Source: Agromyces agglutinans (GTDB taxonomy: Bacteria > Actinomycetota > Actinomycetes > Actinomycetales > Microbacteriaceae). Taken from it: 64,000 bases of DNA. This document shows, one piece after another, positions 1-8,323 of this stretch; the stretch's first letter is position 1; each line of letters opens with the position of its first letter. The notes under the pieces were generated by a model that saw only the letters and a list, made by a program, of their open reading frames with translations, was not told the origin of the DNA and made no database searches. The stretch covers positions 124,001 to 188,000 of the forward strand of contig NZ_WJIF01000002.1 in the NCBI RefSeq assembly GCF_009647605.1, in the 5' to 3' direction. The translations under genes and the position numbers were made by a program.

Positions 1-388
1 CGGGCGTGAGCGCGAGCAGTGCGAACGAGGTCACCCACATGTCGCCGTCGTCGAGCTGTGCCGCTTCCTCGAAGCCGAGCGTCGGATAGCGCGTCTCGAA
101 CTTCGACGCCGGCTTGAAGAAGAGCACGATCTTGCCGTTCGCATCGGCGTACGAGGGGAACCCGTACCACGTCTTCGGGAACAGTTGCGGTGCGACGTCC
201 TTGACGATGCGGTCGATGCCCTCGGCGATCGCGCGGTCGTCGTCGGGCAGGGCGGCGATCGCCTCGAGGAGTGCCTTCTCGCCCACTTCACGCGCCTTGC
301 CGGCCTTCGCCTCGGCTCGCAGCTCAGCGGCGCGCTGCTTGACGGCGGCGCGTTCGTCGGCGGAGAGTCCGTCGGTCTTCGTAGCCAT
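1..388 (-). CDS. DUF1801/iron-chaperone-like protein, C-terminus cut by window edge
   Basis: The first 129 codons are visible and the 3' end lies outside the window. The start ATG at 388 follows a strong AAGGAG ribosome binding site. An Ala/Glu-rich helical N-terminus (about residues 8-50) is followed by LFPKTWYGFPSYA and GKIVLFFKPASKFETRYPTLGF-type segments, which resemble the small alpha/beta DUF1801 family (often annotated as iron chaperone-like, YdhG type). No biochemical function is established for this family that I could assign here. Transcribed away from the AraC-type gene that ends at 486. Confidence 0.6.
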   Translation of the reverse strand, partial: MATKTDGLSADERAAVKQRAAELRAEAKAGKAREVGEKALLEAIAALPDDDRAIAEGIDRIVKDVAPQLFPKTWYGFPSYADANGKIVLFFKPASKFETRYPTLGFEEAAQLDDGDMWVTSFALLALTP

Positions 389-485
389 GAGTTGCTCCTT
401 CTCGATGCGTTCTCGGGGATCGGTGTCGAACTGCATCCACGCTACGGAGCCGGAGCCGGGCGGCGCTTCTCGAATCCTGATCGTC

Positions 486-1460
486 TCACCGTCGGCCGTG
501 CACCGCGCCGGCGAAGGTCCGCCGATACTCCTGCGGCGTGGTGCGGAGCACACGCCGGAAGGCGGTGCGCAGCGCTTCCGTCGAGGTGAATCCGCACTCC
601 CCGGCCAGCGCCTCGATCGGCAGGTCGCTGTGCTCGAGCAGCTCCTGGGCCCGACGGACCCGCTGCTCCGTCAGCCACTCCACGGGGCTCACCCCCGTCT
701 CCTGCCGGAACCTGCGGGTGAGCGTGCGGACGCTCACCAGCGCTCGGTCGGCGAGCTCGTGCAGGGGCATCGATTCCTGCAGGTTGGCGAGCATCCAATC
801 GCGCAGCGGCGCGAGCGTGACTCCGGATCCTTCGGGCAGCGGCTGCTCGATGAACTGGGCCTGGCCGCCCGCCCGGACCGGGGCCACCACCAGTCGTCGT
901 GCGGTCGCGTTCGCCACGCGCGCCCCGTGGTCGGCGCGCACCAGCTGCAGGCACAGGTCGATCCCGGCCGCCAGTCCCGCGGAGGTCAGCACATCGCCTT
1001 CGTCGACGAACAGCAGGTCGGGTTCGACGTGCACGGCGGGGTAGGTCTCGGCGAGGCGTCGGGCGTGGGCCCAGTGCGTGGTCGCGCGCCGGCCGTCGAG
1101 CAACCCCGTCGCGGCCAGCAGGAACGCGCCGGTGCAGATCGACACCAGTCGCGCGCCACGGCGATGCGCCTCCAGCAGCACCTCGGTGATCTCGGGCTGG
1201 TCGACCACGCCGTCGTCGGCGGTGCCGGGCACCACGACGGTGTCGGCGCGGGTGGCCCAGGCCAGGTCGTGCTCGGCGCTGAGCAGGAAGCCGCTGTCGG
1301 TCGGCACCTGGGGCGCATCTCCGCACACGGCGACCCGGTATCGGCGAGACGCATGCCGGTTGGCGGCCTGGCCGAGCACCTGGCACGGGATCGCGAGGTC
1401 GAACGCCACCACGCCCTTCGGGGCGAGGACGGCCACGGTGTGCTCCGGCGAAGGCATCAT
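486..1460 (-). CDS. GlxA-type AraC family transcriptional regulator (DJ-1/PfpI domain + HTH)
   Basis: This 324-residue protein has an N-terminal DJ-1/PfpI-like (GATase1) domain, about residues 8-175, with the nucleophile-elbow segment ICTGAFLLAATGLLDG. A C-terminal AraC/XylS double helix-turn-helix follows at about 215-315 (LADRALVSVRTLTRRFRQ and ALAGECGFTSTEALRTAFRR). Proteins of this build sense small metabolites or are partner regulators of neighbouring genes. The ATG at 1460 is preceded by TAGAAT (1467-1472, minus strand) with exactly 6 nt between, so a leaderless start is likely; an alternative in-frame ATG lies at 1457. Divergent from the PfpI gene at 1532, which is a plausible target. 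Confidence 0.88.
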   Translation of the reverse strand: MMPSPEHTVAVLAPKGVVAFDLAIPCQVLGQAANRHASRRYRVAVCGDAPQVPTDSGFLLSAEHDLAWATRADTVVVPGTADDGVVDQPEITEVLLEAHRRGARLVSICTGAFLLAATGLLDGRRATTHWAHARRLAETYPAVHVEPDLLFVDEGDVLTSAGLAAGIDLCLQLVRADHGARVANATARRLVVAPVRAGGQAQFIEQPLPEGSGVTLAPLRDWMLANLQESMPLHELADRALVSVRTLTRRFRQETGVSPVEWLTEQRVRRAQELLEHSDLPIEALAGECGFTSTEALRTAFRRVLRTTPQEYRRTFAGAVHGRR

Positions 1461-1531
1461 GGCCGGATTCTAGGTGCATATGGCCTTCGGGCCACTCCCC
1501 TTGGACCGGAGGCCCTCGCAGGATGGGCACC
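1461..1531. promoter_or_regulatory. divergent promoter region with two leaderless -10 boxes
   Basis: Minus-strand TAGAAT (1467-1472) sits 6 nt before the AraC-type start at 1460. Plus-strand CAGGAT (1519-1524) sits 7 nt before the ATG at 1532. No ribosome binding site precedes either start. About 46 bp separates the two -10 elements, so the opposing -35 regions must overlap. Positions are seen in the sequence; promoter activity is inferred. Confidence 0.5.
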
Positions 1532-2200
1532 ATGCCCACTGATACCGACACCGCACCTGATACCGACACCGCACCGCATACCCGGATCGACATCGCCGTC
1601 TTCGACGGATTCGACGAACTCGACGTGGTCGGTCCGCTCGAGGTGCTGCGATCCGCGGCGCTGCTCGGCGCCCCACTGACCGTCCGGCTCGGCTCGGCCC
1701 ACGGTTCCCGCATCGCGCGCGGCCTGTTCGGGCTCACGATCGAGCTCGATGGCGACCTGGGGGCCGATGCCGACGTCCTGCTGATCCCCGGCGGCGGGTA
1801 CCAGCCGCCGCGAGAGCACGGGGTCCGAGCCCAGATCGTCGATGGCACGCTGGGCGCAGCCGCGACCGACGCGCTGCAACGCGGAGCCGTCGTGGCGGCC
1901 GTGTGCTCCGGCGCCATGGTCCTCGCGAACGCCGGCCTGCTCCGGGGTCGCCCCGCCATCACGCACCGGAGTGCGATCGGAGACCTCCTGGCGCTCGGCG
2001 CGCGCATCCGCGACGTCCGCGTCGTCGACGACGGCGACGTCATCACGTGCGGAGGAGTGACCGCCGGCATCGACCTCGCCCTGCACCTGGTCGCACGCAT
2101 CGCCGGCGAGGGGATCGCCGAACTGACGGCGCGACGGATGGAGCACGACCGGACCAGCGCGGTGATCGGCATGACCGCGGTGAGCACAGAGGCGAGCTGA
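1532..2200 (+). CDS. DJ-1/PfpI family protein
   Basis: A 222-residue single-domain DJ-1/PfpI protein. After a low-complexity N-terminus come the beta-strand IDIAVFDGFDELDVVGPLEVL, the strand DADVLLIPGGGY, and the nucleophile elbow AAVCSGAMVLANAGLLRGR with its conserved Cys. The sequence ends with a GGVTAGIDLALHLV segment typical of the GlxA-like sensory branch, so it may be an isomerase/hydratase-like enzyme or a ligand-binding protein without the AraC HTH. The N-terminus contains an 18-bp tandem duplication (1541-1558 and 1559-1576) encoding DTDTAP twice. ATG 1532 is preferred over 1523 because of the -10 spacing. Confidence 0.8.
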   Translation: MPTDTDTAPDTDTAPHTRIDIAVFDGFDELDVVGPLEVLRSAALLGAPLTVRLGSAHGSRIARGLFGLTIELDGDLGADADVLLIPGGGYQPPREHGVRAQIVDGTLGAAATDALQRGAVVAAVCSGAMVLANAGLLRGRPAITHRSAIGDLLALGARIRDVRVVDDGDVITCGGVTAGIDLALHLVARIAGEGIAELTARRMEHDRTSAVIGMTAVSTEAS

Positions 2201-2205
2201 AGCGT

Positions 2206-2235
2206 TTGACATACATACAGGCATGTACGTATGTT
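2206..2235 (+). promoter_or_regulatory. promoter with TetR-type operator for the 2288-4655 cassette
   Basis: A consensus -35 TTGACA (2206-2211) and a -10 TATGTT (2230-2235) are separated by 18 bp. Overlapping them is an inverted repeat, ACATACATAC (2209-2218) and GTACGTATGT (2225-2234), with one mismatch between arms. The 12-mer TGTACGTATGTT (2224-2235) recurs exactly at 5352-5363 in front of the convergent TetR gene, which is the basis for assigning this site to that repressor. Confidence 0.7.
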
Positions 2236-2287
2236 AACCACACCGAGATCGACCCATCCCGATGAACGAGTTCCAGGTGAGGCATCC

Positions 2288-2752
2288 ATGAGCACCGCGC
2301 AGAGCCGGTTCCGGCGCATCCAGAGCGCGATCTTCACCCGGATCCGGCATCCCGAGGCGGCGACCGTCTCGGAGACGGGCGCGATCGCCTGGGATGCGAG
2401 TCTCCTCCGTGGAAGGCACGGCGTCCTCGTCACGTATCGCGCTGACGGAAGCTCGGTGCCGACGCCCGTCTGGTACGCGGCGCACGGTGATCGCGTGTTC
2501 GTGCGCACCGGTGCCGAGGCCTACAAGGTCAAGCGCATCCTCCGAACGCCTGCGGTGCTCCTCGCGTCCAGCACCGGTCGCGGCAAGCCGACGGGGGCGC
2601 CGATGCGGGGCCGTGCGCGGATCCTCGACCCCAGCGAGGAATCGATCGCCGAGCGCGCGCTGCGGGCCCGGCACGGGCTGCTGCGATGGGTGTACTCGGG
2701 GGCGATCGACGACCACGTGCCGACCGTCTACATCGAGGTCGGTCCAAGGTAG
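2288..2752 (+). CDS. PPOX-class flavin/F420-dependent oxidoreductase
   Basis: A 154-residue split-barrel protein of the pyridoxamine-phosphate-oxidase-like superfamily. Typical elements are GRHGVLVTYRADGSSVPTPVWY (first strands), DRVFVRTGAEAYKVKRILRTPAVLLA and a GAPMRGRARIL strand. Actinobacterial members use F420, FMN or heme; the cofactor cannot be decided from sequence by eye. The ATG at 2288 follows GGTGAGG. First gene of a four-gene cassette under a TetR-type operator. A second PPOX protein is at 17973. Confidence 0.8.
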   Translation: MSTAQSRFRRIQSAIFTRIRHPEAATVSETGAIAWDASLLRGRHGVLVTYRADGSSVPTPVWYAAHGDRVFVRTGAEAYKVKRILRTPAVLLASSTGRGKPTGAPMRGRARILDPSEESIAERALRARHGLLRWVYSGAIDDHVPTVYIEVGPR

Positions 2753-2798
2753 ACGGCCGGCTGCCGCCGAACGGAGCCGGAATGAGGGGAAACACATC

Positions 2799-3302
2799 AT
2801 GAGCACAGACCGCGTCATCACGAGGTCCGTTCCGGACCGCGTCCGTCGGGCCATCGGCGTCGCCGAGGTCCCGCCCCGGCTGGCCGCGCTGGTGACCCTG
2901 CCCGATCACGACTACCTCGATGCCTTCACGCTCGAGTTCCGCGATGCCGATCGCTGGACGGCCGAGACCTGGGCGCGGGCCATGTTCGAGGACGACCGCG
3001 CGGTGCTCCGACGCGCCGCGACTCGCGGCCTGCTCGGCGTGATGCTGAGCCGGCCGGCTCCACCCGGGCGGATCGGCAACTACACCGTCGTGGCTCCGGA
3101 CCCCCGCACCCTGCGGGGCGACGTCGAGTCGAAGCTCAGCGAGGATCAGGTGATCGTGATCGTGGGCGCTGACGAGGTGTCGTTGGTCACGGCGGTCCGA
3201 TATCGGGTGCCGATCGCGAGGCTGACCTGGGGCGCGCTGTCCAATCTGCACCGGTCGTTCGCACCGCGGGTGCTGCGGTACGCCGCGGCCCGGATCCGCT
3301 GA
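2799..3302 (+). CDS. DUF2867/SRPBCC-like protein of unknown function
   Basis: A 167-residue soluble protein. The start ATG 2799 is preceded by GAGGGG. A central aromatic/acidic stretch (DADRWTAETWARAMFEDD) and the C-terminal pattern SNLHRSFAPRVLRYAAARI resemble the end of the DUF2867 protein at 4071 (HSMIVRRMLRHAADRL), so both probably share a lipid- or polyketide-binding helix-grip fold; this is inference. The stop overlaps the next start by one base (TGATG), indicating translational coupling to the methyltransferase. Confidence 0.55.
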   Translation: MSTDRVITRSVPDRVRRAIGVAEVPPRLAALVTLPDHDYLDAFTLEFRDADRWTAETWARAMFEDDRAVLRRAATRGLLGVMLSRPAPPGRIGNYTVVAPDPRTLRGDVESKLSEDQVIVIVGADEVSLVTAVRYRVPIARLTWGALSNLHRSFAPRVLRYAAARIR

Positions 3303-4051
3303 TGGTCGCGATCGACACCGATGACCGCCCGTCGCGGCGCGATGCCGTGCGCCCCGGTCTCGACCGGCAGCCCGCGTCGGTCACGGCGATGTTCGACCGG
3401 GTCGCGCCGCGGTACGACCTGCTCAACCTGCTGATGACCGGCGGTCACGTGACGCGGTGGCGTCAGGCCGCCACCGCGGCTCTCGCACCTCGGCGCGGGG
3501 AGGACATCCTCGACGTCGCCGCCGGAACCGGCACGTCGTCCGTCCCGCTCGCCGCCACCGGAGCCCGGGTCGTCGCGTCGGATCCATCACCGGGCATGCT
3601 GGCCGTCGGTCGACGCCGGCATCCGCACCTCGACTTCGTTCGCGCGGACGCATTCGACCTGCCGTTCGCCGACGCCACGTTCGACGCCGTCACCATCACC
3701 TTCGGCCTCCGCAACATCGGCGACGCGGAGCGCGCGCTGCGCGAGATGGCGCGCGTGTGCCGACCCGGCGGACGCCTGGTGGTCTGCGAGTTCTCGACCC
3801 CGACGACGCCGCTCGTGCGGGCAGGTCACCGGCTGGTCGTGCGCGGCCTTCTGCCGACGCTGGGCCGGCTGGCGTCGTCCGATCCGCCGGCCTACCGCTA
3901 CCTCGCCGACACGGTGCTCGACTGGCCCGACCAGTACGCGCTCGCCGCCGCCATCGCGCGGTGCGGCTGGGAGCGCGTCGAACACCGCAACCTCAGCGGC
4001 GGCATCGTCGCGTTGCATCGCGCCACGCGCCCGCGAGGAGGTCGCCGATGA
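3302..4051 (+). CDS. UbiE/MenG-like SAM-dependent methyltransferase
   Basis: This 249-residue class I methyltransferase shows the UbiE/MenG signature: FDRVAPRYDLLNLLMTGG near residue 31, SAM motif I DILDVAAGTGTSS (about 69-81), and FGLRNIGDAERALREMARVCRPGG for motifs III-IV. Canonical MenG methylates demethylmenaquinone at the membrane. Here the gene sits in a TetR-controlled cassette with an oxidoreductase and DUF2867 proteins rather than with men genes, so a specialised quinone-like substrate is equally plausible. Starts inside the preceding stop codon. Confidence 0.8.
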   Translation: MVAIDTDDRPSRRDAVRPGLDRQPASVTAMFDRVAPRYDLLNLLMTGGHVTRWRQAATAALAPRRGEDILDVAAGTGTSSVPLAATGARVVASDPSPGMLAVGRRRHPHLDFVRADAFDLPFADATFDAVTITFGLRNIGDAERALREMARVCRPGGRLVVCEFSTPTTPLVRAGHRLVVRGLLPTLGRLASSDPPAYRYLADTVLDWPDQYALAAAIARCGWERVEHRNLSGGIVALHRATRPRGGRR

Positions 4052-4070
4052 GGCATCCGGGAGAACCGGC

Positions 4071-4655
4071 ATGATGATGCTGCCCCGCCCACGCGCCTAC
4101 TCGGCCGAGGCCTCGCCGACGGCGCTCCTCGCCGGAGCTCGAATCCGGAACGACTGGAGCAGTCGGCAACGCCAGCCCGTGACGAGCCGCGCGAGCGCCG
4201 ATCCCGCCGAATGGACACGCCTGCTGTTCCACACGCCGCCCACATGGGTGGTCTCAGGACTCGCGATCCGCGACCGGCTCGTGGCGCTGGTCGGGCTGCG
4301 ACCCGTTACGGAGGACACGTTCCGCGTCCTGGCGCAGAGCGAGCAGGAGGTACTCCTGGGCAGCGATGATCGGCACCTCGACTTCCGAGCTTCGGTCCGC
4401 TGTGCCCACGGCACGGTGGACGTGGTCACGTTCGTGCAGGTGCACAACGCGCTCGGGTGGCTGTACCTGGTACCCGTTCGTCTCGTGCATTCGATGATCG
4501 TGCGCCGGATGCTTCGGCACGCGGCCGATCGGCTGGACCCCGGTCGATCGTCGCACGCGACGGTGCAGCGCAGTCGCCAGGTGGAGGAGATCGCGACTCG
4601 GGTGCGGGACGACGAGTTCCGGCGGATCGCCACGCGCGGAGGCCACCTGCTCTGA
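4071..4655 (+). CDS. DUF2867 family protein
   Basis: A 194-residue protein matching the DUF2867 pattern: WTRLLFHTPPTWVVSGLAIRDRLVALVGL, then FRVLAQSEQEVLLGSDDRHL with the conserved GSDDRHLDFR core, then HNALGWLYLVPVRLVHSMI. The family is widespread in actinobacteria and has no established reaction. Last gene of the cassette that starts at 2288. The ATG at 4071 (three consecutive ATG codons) follows GGGAGAAC. Converges on the TetR gene, with only 33 bp between the stops. Confidence 0.75.
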   Translation: MMMLPRPRAYSAEASPTALLAGARIRNDWSSRQRQPVTSRASADPAEWTRLLFHTPPTWVVSGLAIRDRLVALVGLRPVTEDTFRVLAQSEQEVLLGSDDRHLDFRASVRCAHGTVDVVTFVQVHNALGWLYLVPVRLVHSMIVRRMLRHAADRLDPGRSSHATVQRSRQVEEIATRVRDDEFRRIATRGGHLL

Positions 4656-4688
4656 GCGCCGCCGGCGGCCGGTCGGGTGCGACGTCGC

Positions 4689-5303
4689 CTACGGCACGGG
4701 TGCGACGCCCAGGATGCCCCGCACCGCGCGCTCGAGGAGCTCGACATCGTGCGGGGCTTCATGCTGCAACTCGATCCCGACCGATTCCAGGACGGTGAGG
4801 TACGTGGCCGCGGTCAGGCGCGCGGGTGGGCCAGCGGGGATCGTGCCAGTGCGGCGACCGGCGTCGATGAGCCCGGCGCACTCCGTCTCGAGTCGACCGT
4901 AGATCTCCTCGAGCGCACGGCCGATCGGATGATCCTGGCCGGTGAACTCGACCCGCAGGGTGAGCATGACGCTCGCGCCGGGCGATCGGCGGCAGTAGTG
5001 GGCGTGGCCTCGCGCCATCGCGATCAGCGAGACCAGCGGATCCCCTTCGGCGAGAGCGGGCCGGCGCACGGCCTCGTCCCAGGTCTCGCTCACCCACTCC
5101 ACCACGGAGAGGACGAGCACCTCCTTGTTGGCGAACTGGTGGTACACGGCTCCCCGGGTGTACCCGGCATCCCTGGCTACGTGCTCCAGGGCCAAGCTCG
5201 CGTACCCGAACTTGGACAGCCCCCGTGCGGCCGCCGACAGCACCGACTCCCGCGTCTTCGCGCGCCGGTCGGCCTGCGTCCGACGCTCCGTCGAGTCGCT
5301 CAT
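4689..5303 (-). CDS. TetR/AcrR family repressor
   Basis: A 204-residue TetR regulator. The N-terminal HTH is clear (TRESVLSAAARGLSKFGYAS, then HVARDAGYTRGAVYHQFANKEVL, about residues 17-65). The C-terminal ligand domain is alpha-helical, with one visible aromatic/His stretch (GHAHYCRRSPG). The start ATG at 5303 has no strong RBS. Its promoter region holds an inverted repeat containing a 12-mer also found at the promoter of the convergent cassette, so autoregulation and control of 2288-4655 are likely. Confidence 0.9.
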   Translation of the reverse strand: MSDSTERRTQADRRAKTRESVLSAAARGLSKFGYASLALEHVARDAGYTRGAVYHQFANKEVLVLSVVEWVSETWDEAVRRPALAEGDPLVSLIAMARGHAHYCRRSPGASVMLTLRVEFTGQDHPIGRALEEIYGRLETECAGLIDAGRRTGTIPAGPPARLTAATYLTVLESVGIELQHEAPHDVELLERAVRGILGVAPVP

Positions 5304-5341
5304 GCCGGGCCTCCCGCGCGCTTCCGCATCCTCGGAGTATA

Positions 5342-5365
5342 CGAACATCGGTGTACGTATGTTCG
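5342..5365 (-). promoter_or_regulatory. TetR-type operator upstream of the TetR gene
   Basis: The inverted repeat CGAACAT (5342-5348) / ATGTTCG (5359-5365) encloses GTACGT. The 12-mer TGTACGTATGTT (5352-5363) is identical to 2224-2235. It lies 39 bp upstream of the TetR start and about 100 bp upstream of the LuxR-type gene at 5463, which could therefore also be affected. Confidence 0.65.
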
Positions 5366-5462
5366 GCTGGCGCCGATCGGGAGATTCGTTGTCAACTCCG
5401 ACGAATTCGTCGTAGCGCCGGCCGCCCTGTGCTCGATAGCTTTCTTCCGGGAAGGAGCGACG

Positions 5463-8210
5463 GTGATCGCTGACGCAGGTGCCGCGCCCTTCCTCGGGCG
5501 ATCCGACGAGTTGCACCGACTGCGCGCGCTGGTGAGCGCTGCACGCAACGGCGTCGGAGGCGCGGTGCTCGTTCGCGGTGAGGCCGGCATCGGCAAGAGC
5601 ACGCTGCTCGCCGAGCTCGCCGCCGAGAGCCAGGGTGTCACGATCCTCGCGCTCACCGGCTTCGAGGTCGAGTCGCGCTTCGCCTACGGCGCGCTGCAGC
5701 GGCTCGGCCGCCCGCTCGCCGACCAGGTCGACGAGCTGCCCGACCGGCAGCGGCAAGCGGTCCTCGTGGCGACCGGCCTCGCCGAAGGCCGGGCTCCCGA
5801 GCGGGCCCTGGTCGGCCTGGCCGCCCTGACCCTGCTCGCGCGTCGCGCGCAAGAGGGGCCGCTGCTCGTGCTGGTCGACGACGCCCAGCACCTCGACGCC
5901 GAGTCGCTCGAGGTGCTCGGATTCGTCGCACGGCGGCTCTCCGCCGAGTCCGTGGCGCTGGTGTTCGCCGCCCGCGGCGACGAGATCGTCTCCACGGCGC
6001 TGGCGGGTGTGGCCGAGCTCCCGTTGGCCGGGTTGGCCGAGTCGGATGCTTCGCAACTCGTCCACTCCACGATGAACCGGCCACTCGATCCCGGCGTGGT
6101 CGCCGAGATCGTCGCGCAGACGGGCGGCAACCCGCTCGCGCTGAGCGAGATGGCCGCGGTCGGCGACCCCGATCGCCTGACCTCGACCGCGATCGCCGGC
6201 TCGCCGGCACCGATCGGCCGCAGGCTCGAGGCACACTACCTCGCGCGTGTGTCCGGCGCCTCACCCGAGGCGCGTCGTTGGCTCCTGATCGCCGCCGCCG
6301 AGTCGGCCGGTGACCTGCGGATCATCCGTGCCGCCGCGGCGGCGTTGGGGTTGCCCGATTCGGCATCCGCCGAGGTGGAGGCCGTGCAGCTCGTGGAGAT
6401 CCGCGAGGGCGTGCGGTTCCGGCATCCGCTCGTTCGCTCGGCGGTGTACAACGCCGCGACCGACGCCGACCGACGCGAGGTGCACGGGGCGCTCCGTCGC
6501 GCGACGGCGGCGCAGGGCATGGAGGACTTCAGCGCCTGGCACGCGGCGGCCGCGGCGGTCGACGCCGACCAGTCCGTCGTCGACGAGCTCGTCGGCCTCG
6601 CCGACCGCGCCGGCACGCGCGGCGGCCTCGCCTCCCGCGCGCGACTGCTCGCGCGGGCAGCCGATCTCAGTCCCACGCCGTCGGCGCGCGGCATCCTGCT
6701 GGTGACCGCCGCCGAAGCGGCGATCGGGGCGGGGGCGGCGCGACTCGCGCTGGAATTGCTGCACCGGATCGACGAGGACGCGGTCGACGTCGTCACGCGC
6801 GGACGGCTGTTGTTCGTGCGGGCGATGTGCGGCCTCTTCCTCGCCGACCCCGCGGTCATCCGCATCGGCGCGGCGCTCCTCGTCGAAGCCGCGGACGCGT
6901 TCCACGACCGGGTGCCCGAGTTGGAGCAGCGCGCGCTGCTGCAGGCGTACAACTTCGCGCAGACGACCGAACACGAGATGGATCGGCTCACCCTCGAGCA
7001 GCTCGGCACCCGGCTCCGGTCCGGATCGAGGGTGGCAGAGGGTCCGCGCGCGGTCGCGCTGCGCGCACTGAGCGACTTCATCCTCGAGCCGTATGCGGTC
7101 GCCGTGCCGCAGTTGCGTGCCGCCGTCGCCATGCTCGAGGGTCTCGACGACCCCGCGCTGATCGAGTTCAGCTTCATCGCGGTCAGCCCGACGGTCGGGC
7201 TCTGGGACGCAGACCTCGCCGCGCGCCTGTTGGAGCGAACGGCGGCCGTCGCCCGAGCGGCGGGCGCGATCCGCGAGCTGGACGCCCTGCTCTGGGTGCT
7301 CAGCGCGGTCGAGCTGACCCGAGCCGACCCGCGGCGCTCAGGAGCGTACCTCGAGCAGGCTGCCGAGCTGCGGCGGGTCGTGGGCTACGGCGAGGAGCAG
7401 GTCGCCAACCCCGCGCAGCTGGCCTGGGCCGGCACGCCGACCGAGACGGTCGAGCAGATCGGAGCCGCAGTGGCCGCCGCGGGCTGGGGCGGCGTCTCGC
7501 GGATGGCGACCGCCGCGCTCGCCATCCGCGAGGTCGCCGAGGGGCGCTACCAGCAGGCGTACGACCGCCTGCGCGACCTGGTGGACCTGCCGTTCCTGCA
7601 GGCGGGCTTCCACCAGATCCCCGAGTTCGTCGAGGCCGCCGCGCGCAGCCGCCACCGCGACGAGGCGGTCGAGGCCGCCACGCGGATGCGCGCGTTCGCC
7701 GATGCCTCCGGGAGCCCATGGGCGCGAGGCATGGATGAGCGCTGCACCGCGCTCCTGGCCGACGACGCGGGAGCCGAGCAGCACTACCTGGCTTCGATCG
7801 GGAGCCTCGACCTCACCGAGATGACCGGCGAGCGCGGTCGTGCACGACTGCTCTACGGCGAATGGCTGCGGCGGATGCGTCGGCGCCGGGACGCGCGAGA
7901 ACAGCTGCATCGCGCGTGGGAGCTCTTCGAGCAGGCGGGCGCCCCGGCGTTCGCCGAACGCGCGCGCCGCGAACTCGAGGCGACCGGCGAGACCGCCGAG
8001 CTCACGGAACGCCCCGAAGCGGTGCTGACCGCCCAGGAGTCGCTCGTGGCACGACTGGCCGCGCAGGGCGCCACCAACCCCGAGATCGGCGCCACCCTCT
8101 TCATCAGCACCAACACGGTCGACTATCACCTGCGCAAGGTGTTCCGGAAGCTCGGCCTCTCGTCGCGTCGCCAGCTGGCGGATGCCTCGGAGCGGTTCGG
8201 ATCGCTGTAG
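5463..8210 (+). CDS. large LuxR-family (LAL/MalT-like) ATPase regulator
   Basis: A 915-residue regulator. An N-terminal AAA/STAND ATPase carries Walker [10 protein letters not shown] (about 39-47) and Walker [10 protein letters not shown] (about 134-141). A long helical, TPR-like middle region follows, then a C-terminal LuxR HTH at about 855-915 ([39 protein letters not shown]). LAL proteins bind an inducer and ATP, oligomerise and activate transcription. The reading frame is open back to 4677, but GTG 5463 is chosen because it follows GGAAGGAG and the ATPase domain begins at once. Heads toward three hydrolase genes. Confidence 0.9.
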   Translation: MIADAGAAPFLGRSDELHRLRALVSAARNGVGGAVLVRGEAGIGKSTLLAELAAESQGVTILALTGFEVESRFAYGALQRLGRPLADQVDELPDRQRQAVLVATGLAEGRAPERALVGLAALTLLARRAQEGPLLVLVDDAQHLDAESLEVLGFVARRLSAESVALVFAARGDEIVSTALAGVAELPLAGLAESDASQLVHSTMNRPLDPGVVAEIVAQTGGNPLALSEMAAVGDPDRLTSTAIAGSPAPIGRRLEAHYLARVSGASPEARRWLLIAAAESAGDLRIIRAAAAALGLPDSASAEVEAVQLVEIREGVRFRHPLVRSAVYNAATDADRREVHGALRRATAAQGMEDFSAWHAAAAAVDADQSVVDELVGLADRAGTRGGLASRARLLARAADLSPTPSARGILLVTAAEAAIGAGAARLALELLHRIDEDAVDVVTRGRLLFVRAMCGLFLADPAVIRIGAALLVEAADAFHDRVPELEQRALLQAYNFAQTTEHEMDRLTLEQLGTRLRSGSRVAEGPRAVALRALSDFILEPYAVAVPQLRAAVAMLEGLDDPALIEFSFIAVSPTVGLWDADLAARLLERTAAVARAAGAIRELDALLWVLSAVELTRADPRRSGAYLEQAAELRRVVGYGEEQVANPAQLAWAGTPTETVEQIGAAVAAAGWGGVSRMATAALAIREVAEGRYQQAYDRLRDLVDLPFLQAGFHQIPEFVEAAARSRHRDEAVEAATRMRAFADASGSPWARGMDERCTALLADDAGAEQHYLASIGSLDLTEMTGERGRARLLYGEWLRRMRRRRDAREQLHRAWELFEQAGAPAFAERARRELEATGETAELTERPEAVLTAQESLVARLAAQGATNPEIGATLFISTNTVDYHLRKVFRKLGLSSRRQLADASERFGSL

Positions 8211-8251
8211 CAGGGCAGGGCACGTCGCCCTCCGTCCACTCCCGACTACGA

Positions 8252-8265
8252 GCACCACGTGGTGC
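8252..8265. promoter_or_regulatory. 14-bp perfect palindrome between LuxR gene and hydrolases
   Basis: GCACCACGTGGTGC is perfectly symmetric and lies 41 bp after the LuxR-type stop and 58 bp before the first hydrolase. It could be an operator for a dimeric regulator (the adjacent LuxR-type protein is the obvious candidate) or part of a weak terminator; there is no T-run. Confidence 0.35.
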
Positions 8266-8323
8266 GCTCCGCGCAGCCGCGCGGAAGCATGGCGTCCACC
8301 ACCACCGAACTCGGGAGGCGCCC

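Noticed and set aside
442..2508. 688-codon minus-strand frame over the AraC and PfpI genes
   Set aside because: Arg/Pro/Ser-rich, no domain, antisense to two well-supported genes; a typical high-GC shadow frame.
4677..5462. N-terminal extension of the LuxR-type ATPase back to 4677
   Set aside because: It would overlap the TetR gene antisense and has shadow composition. GTG 5463 has a strong RBS and begins just before the ATPase domain.
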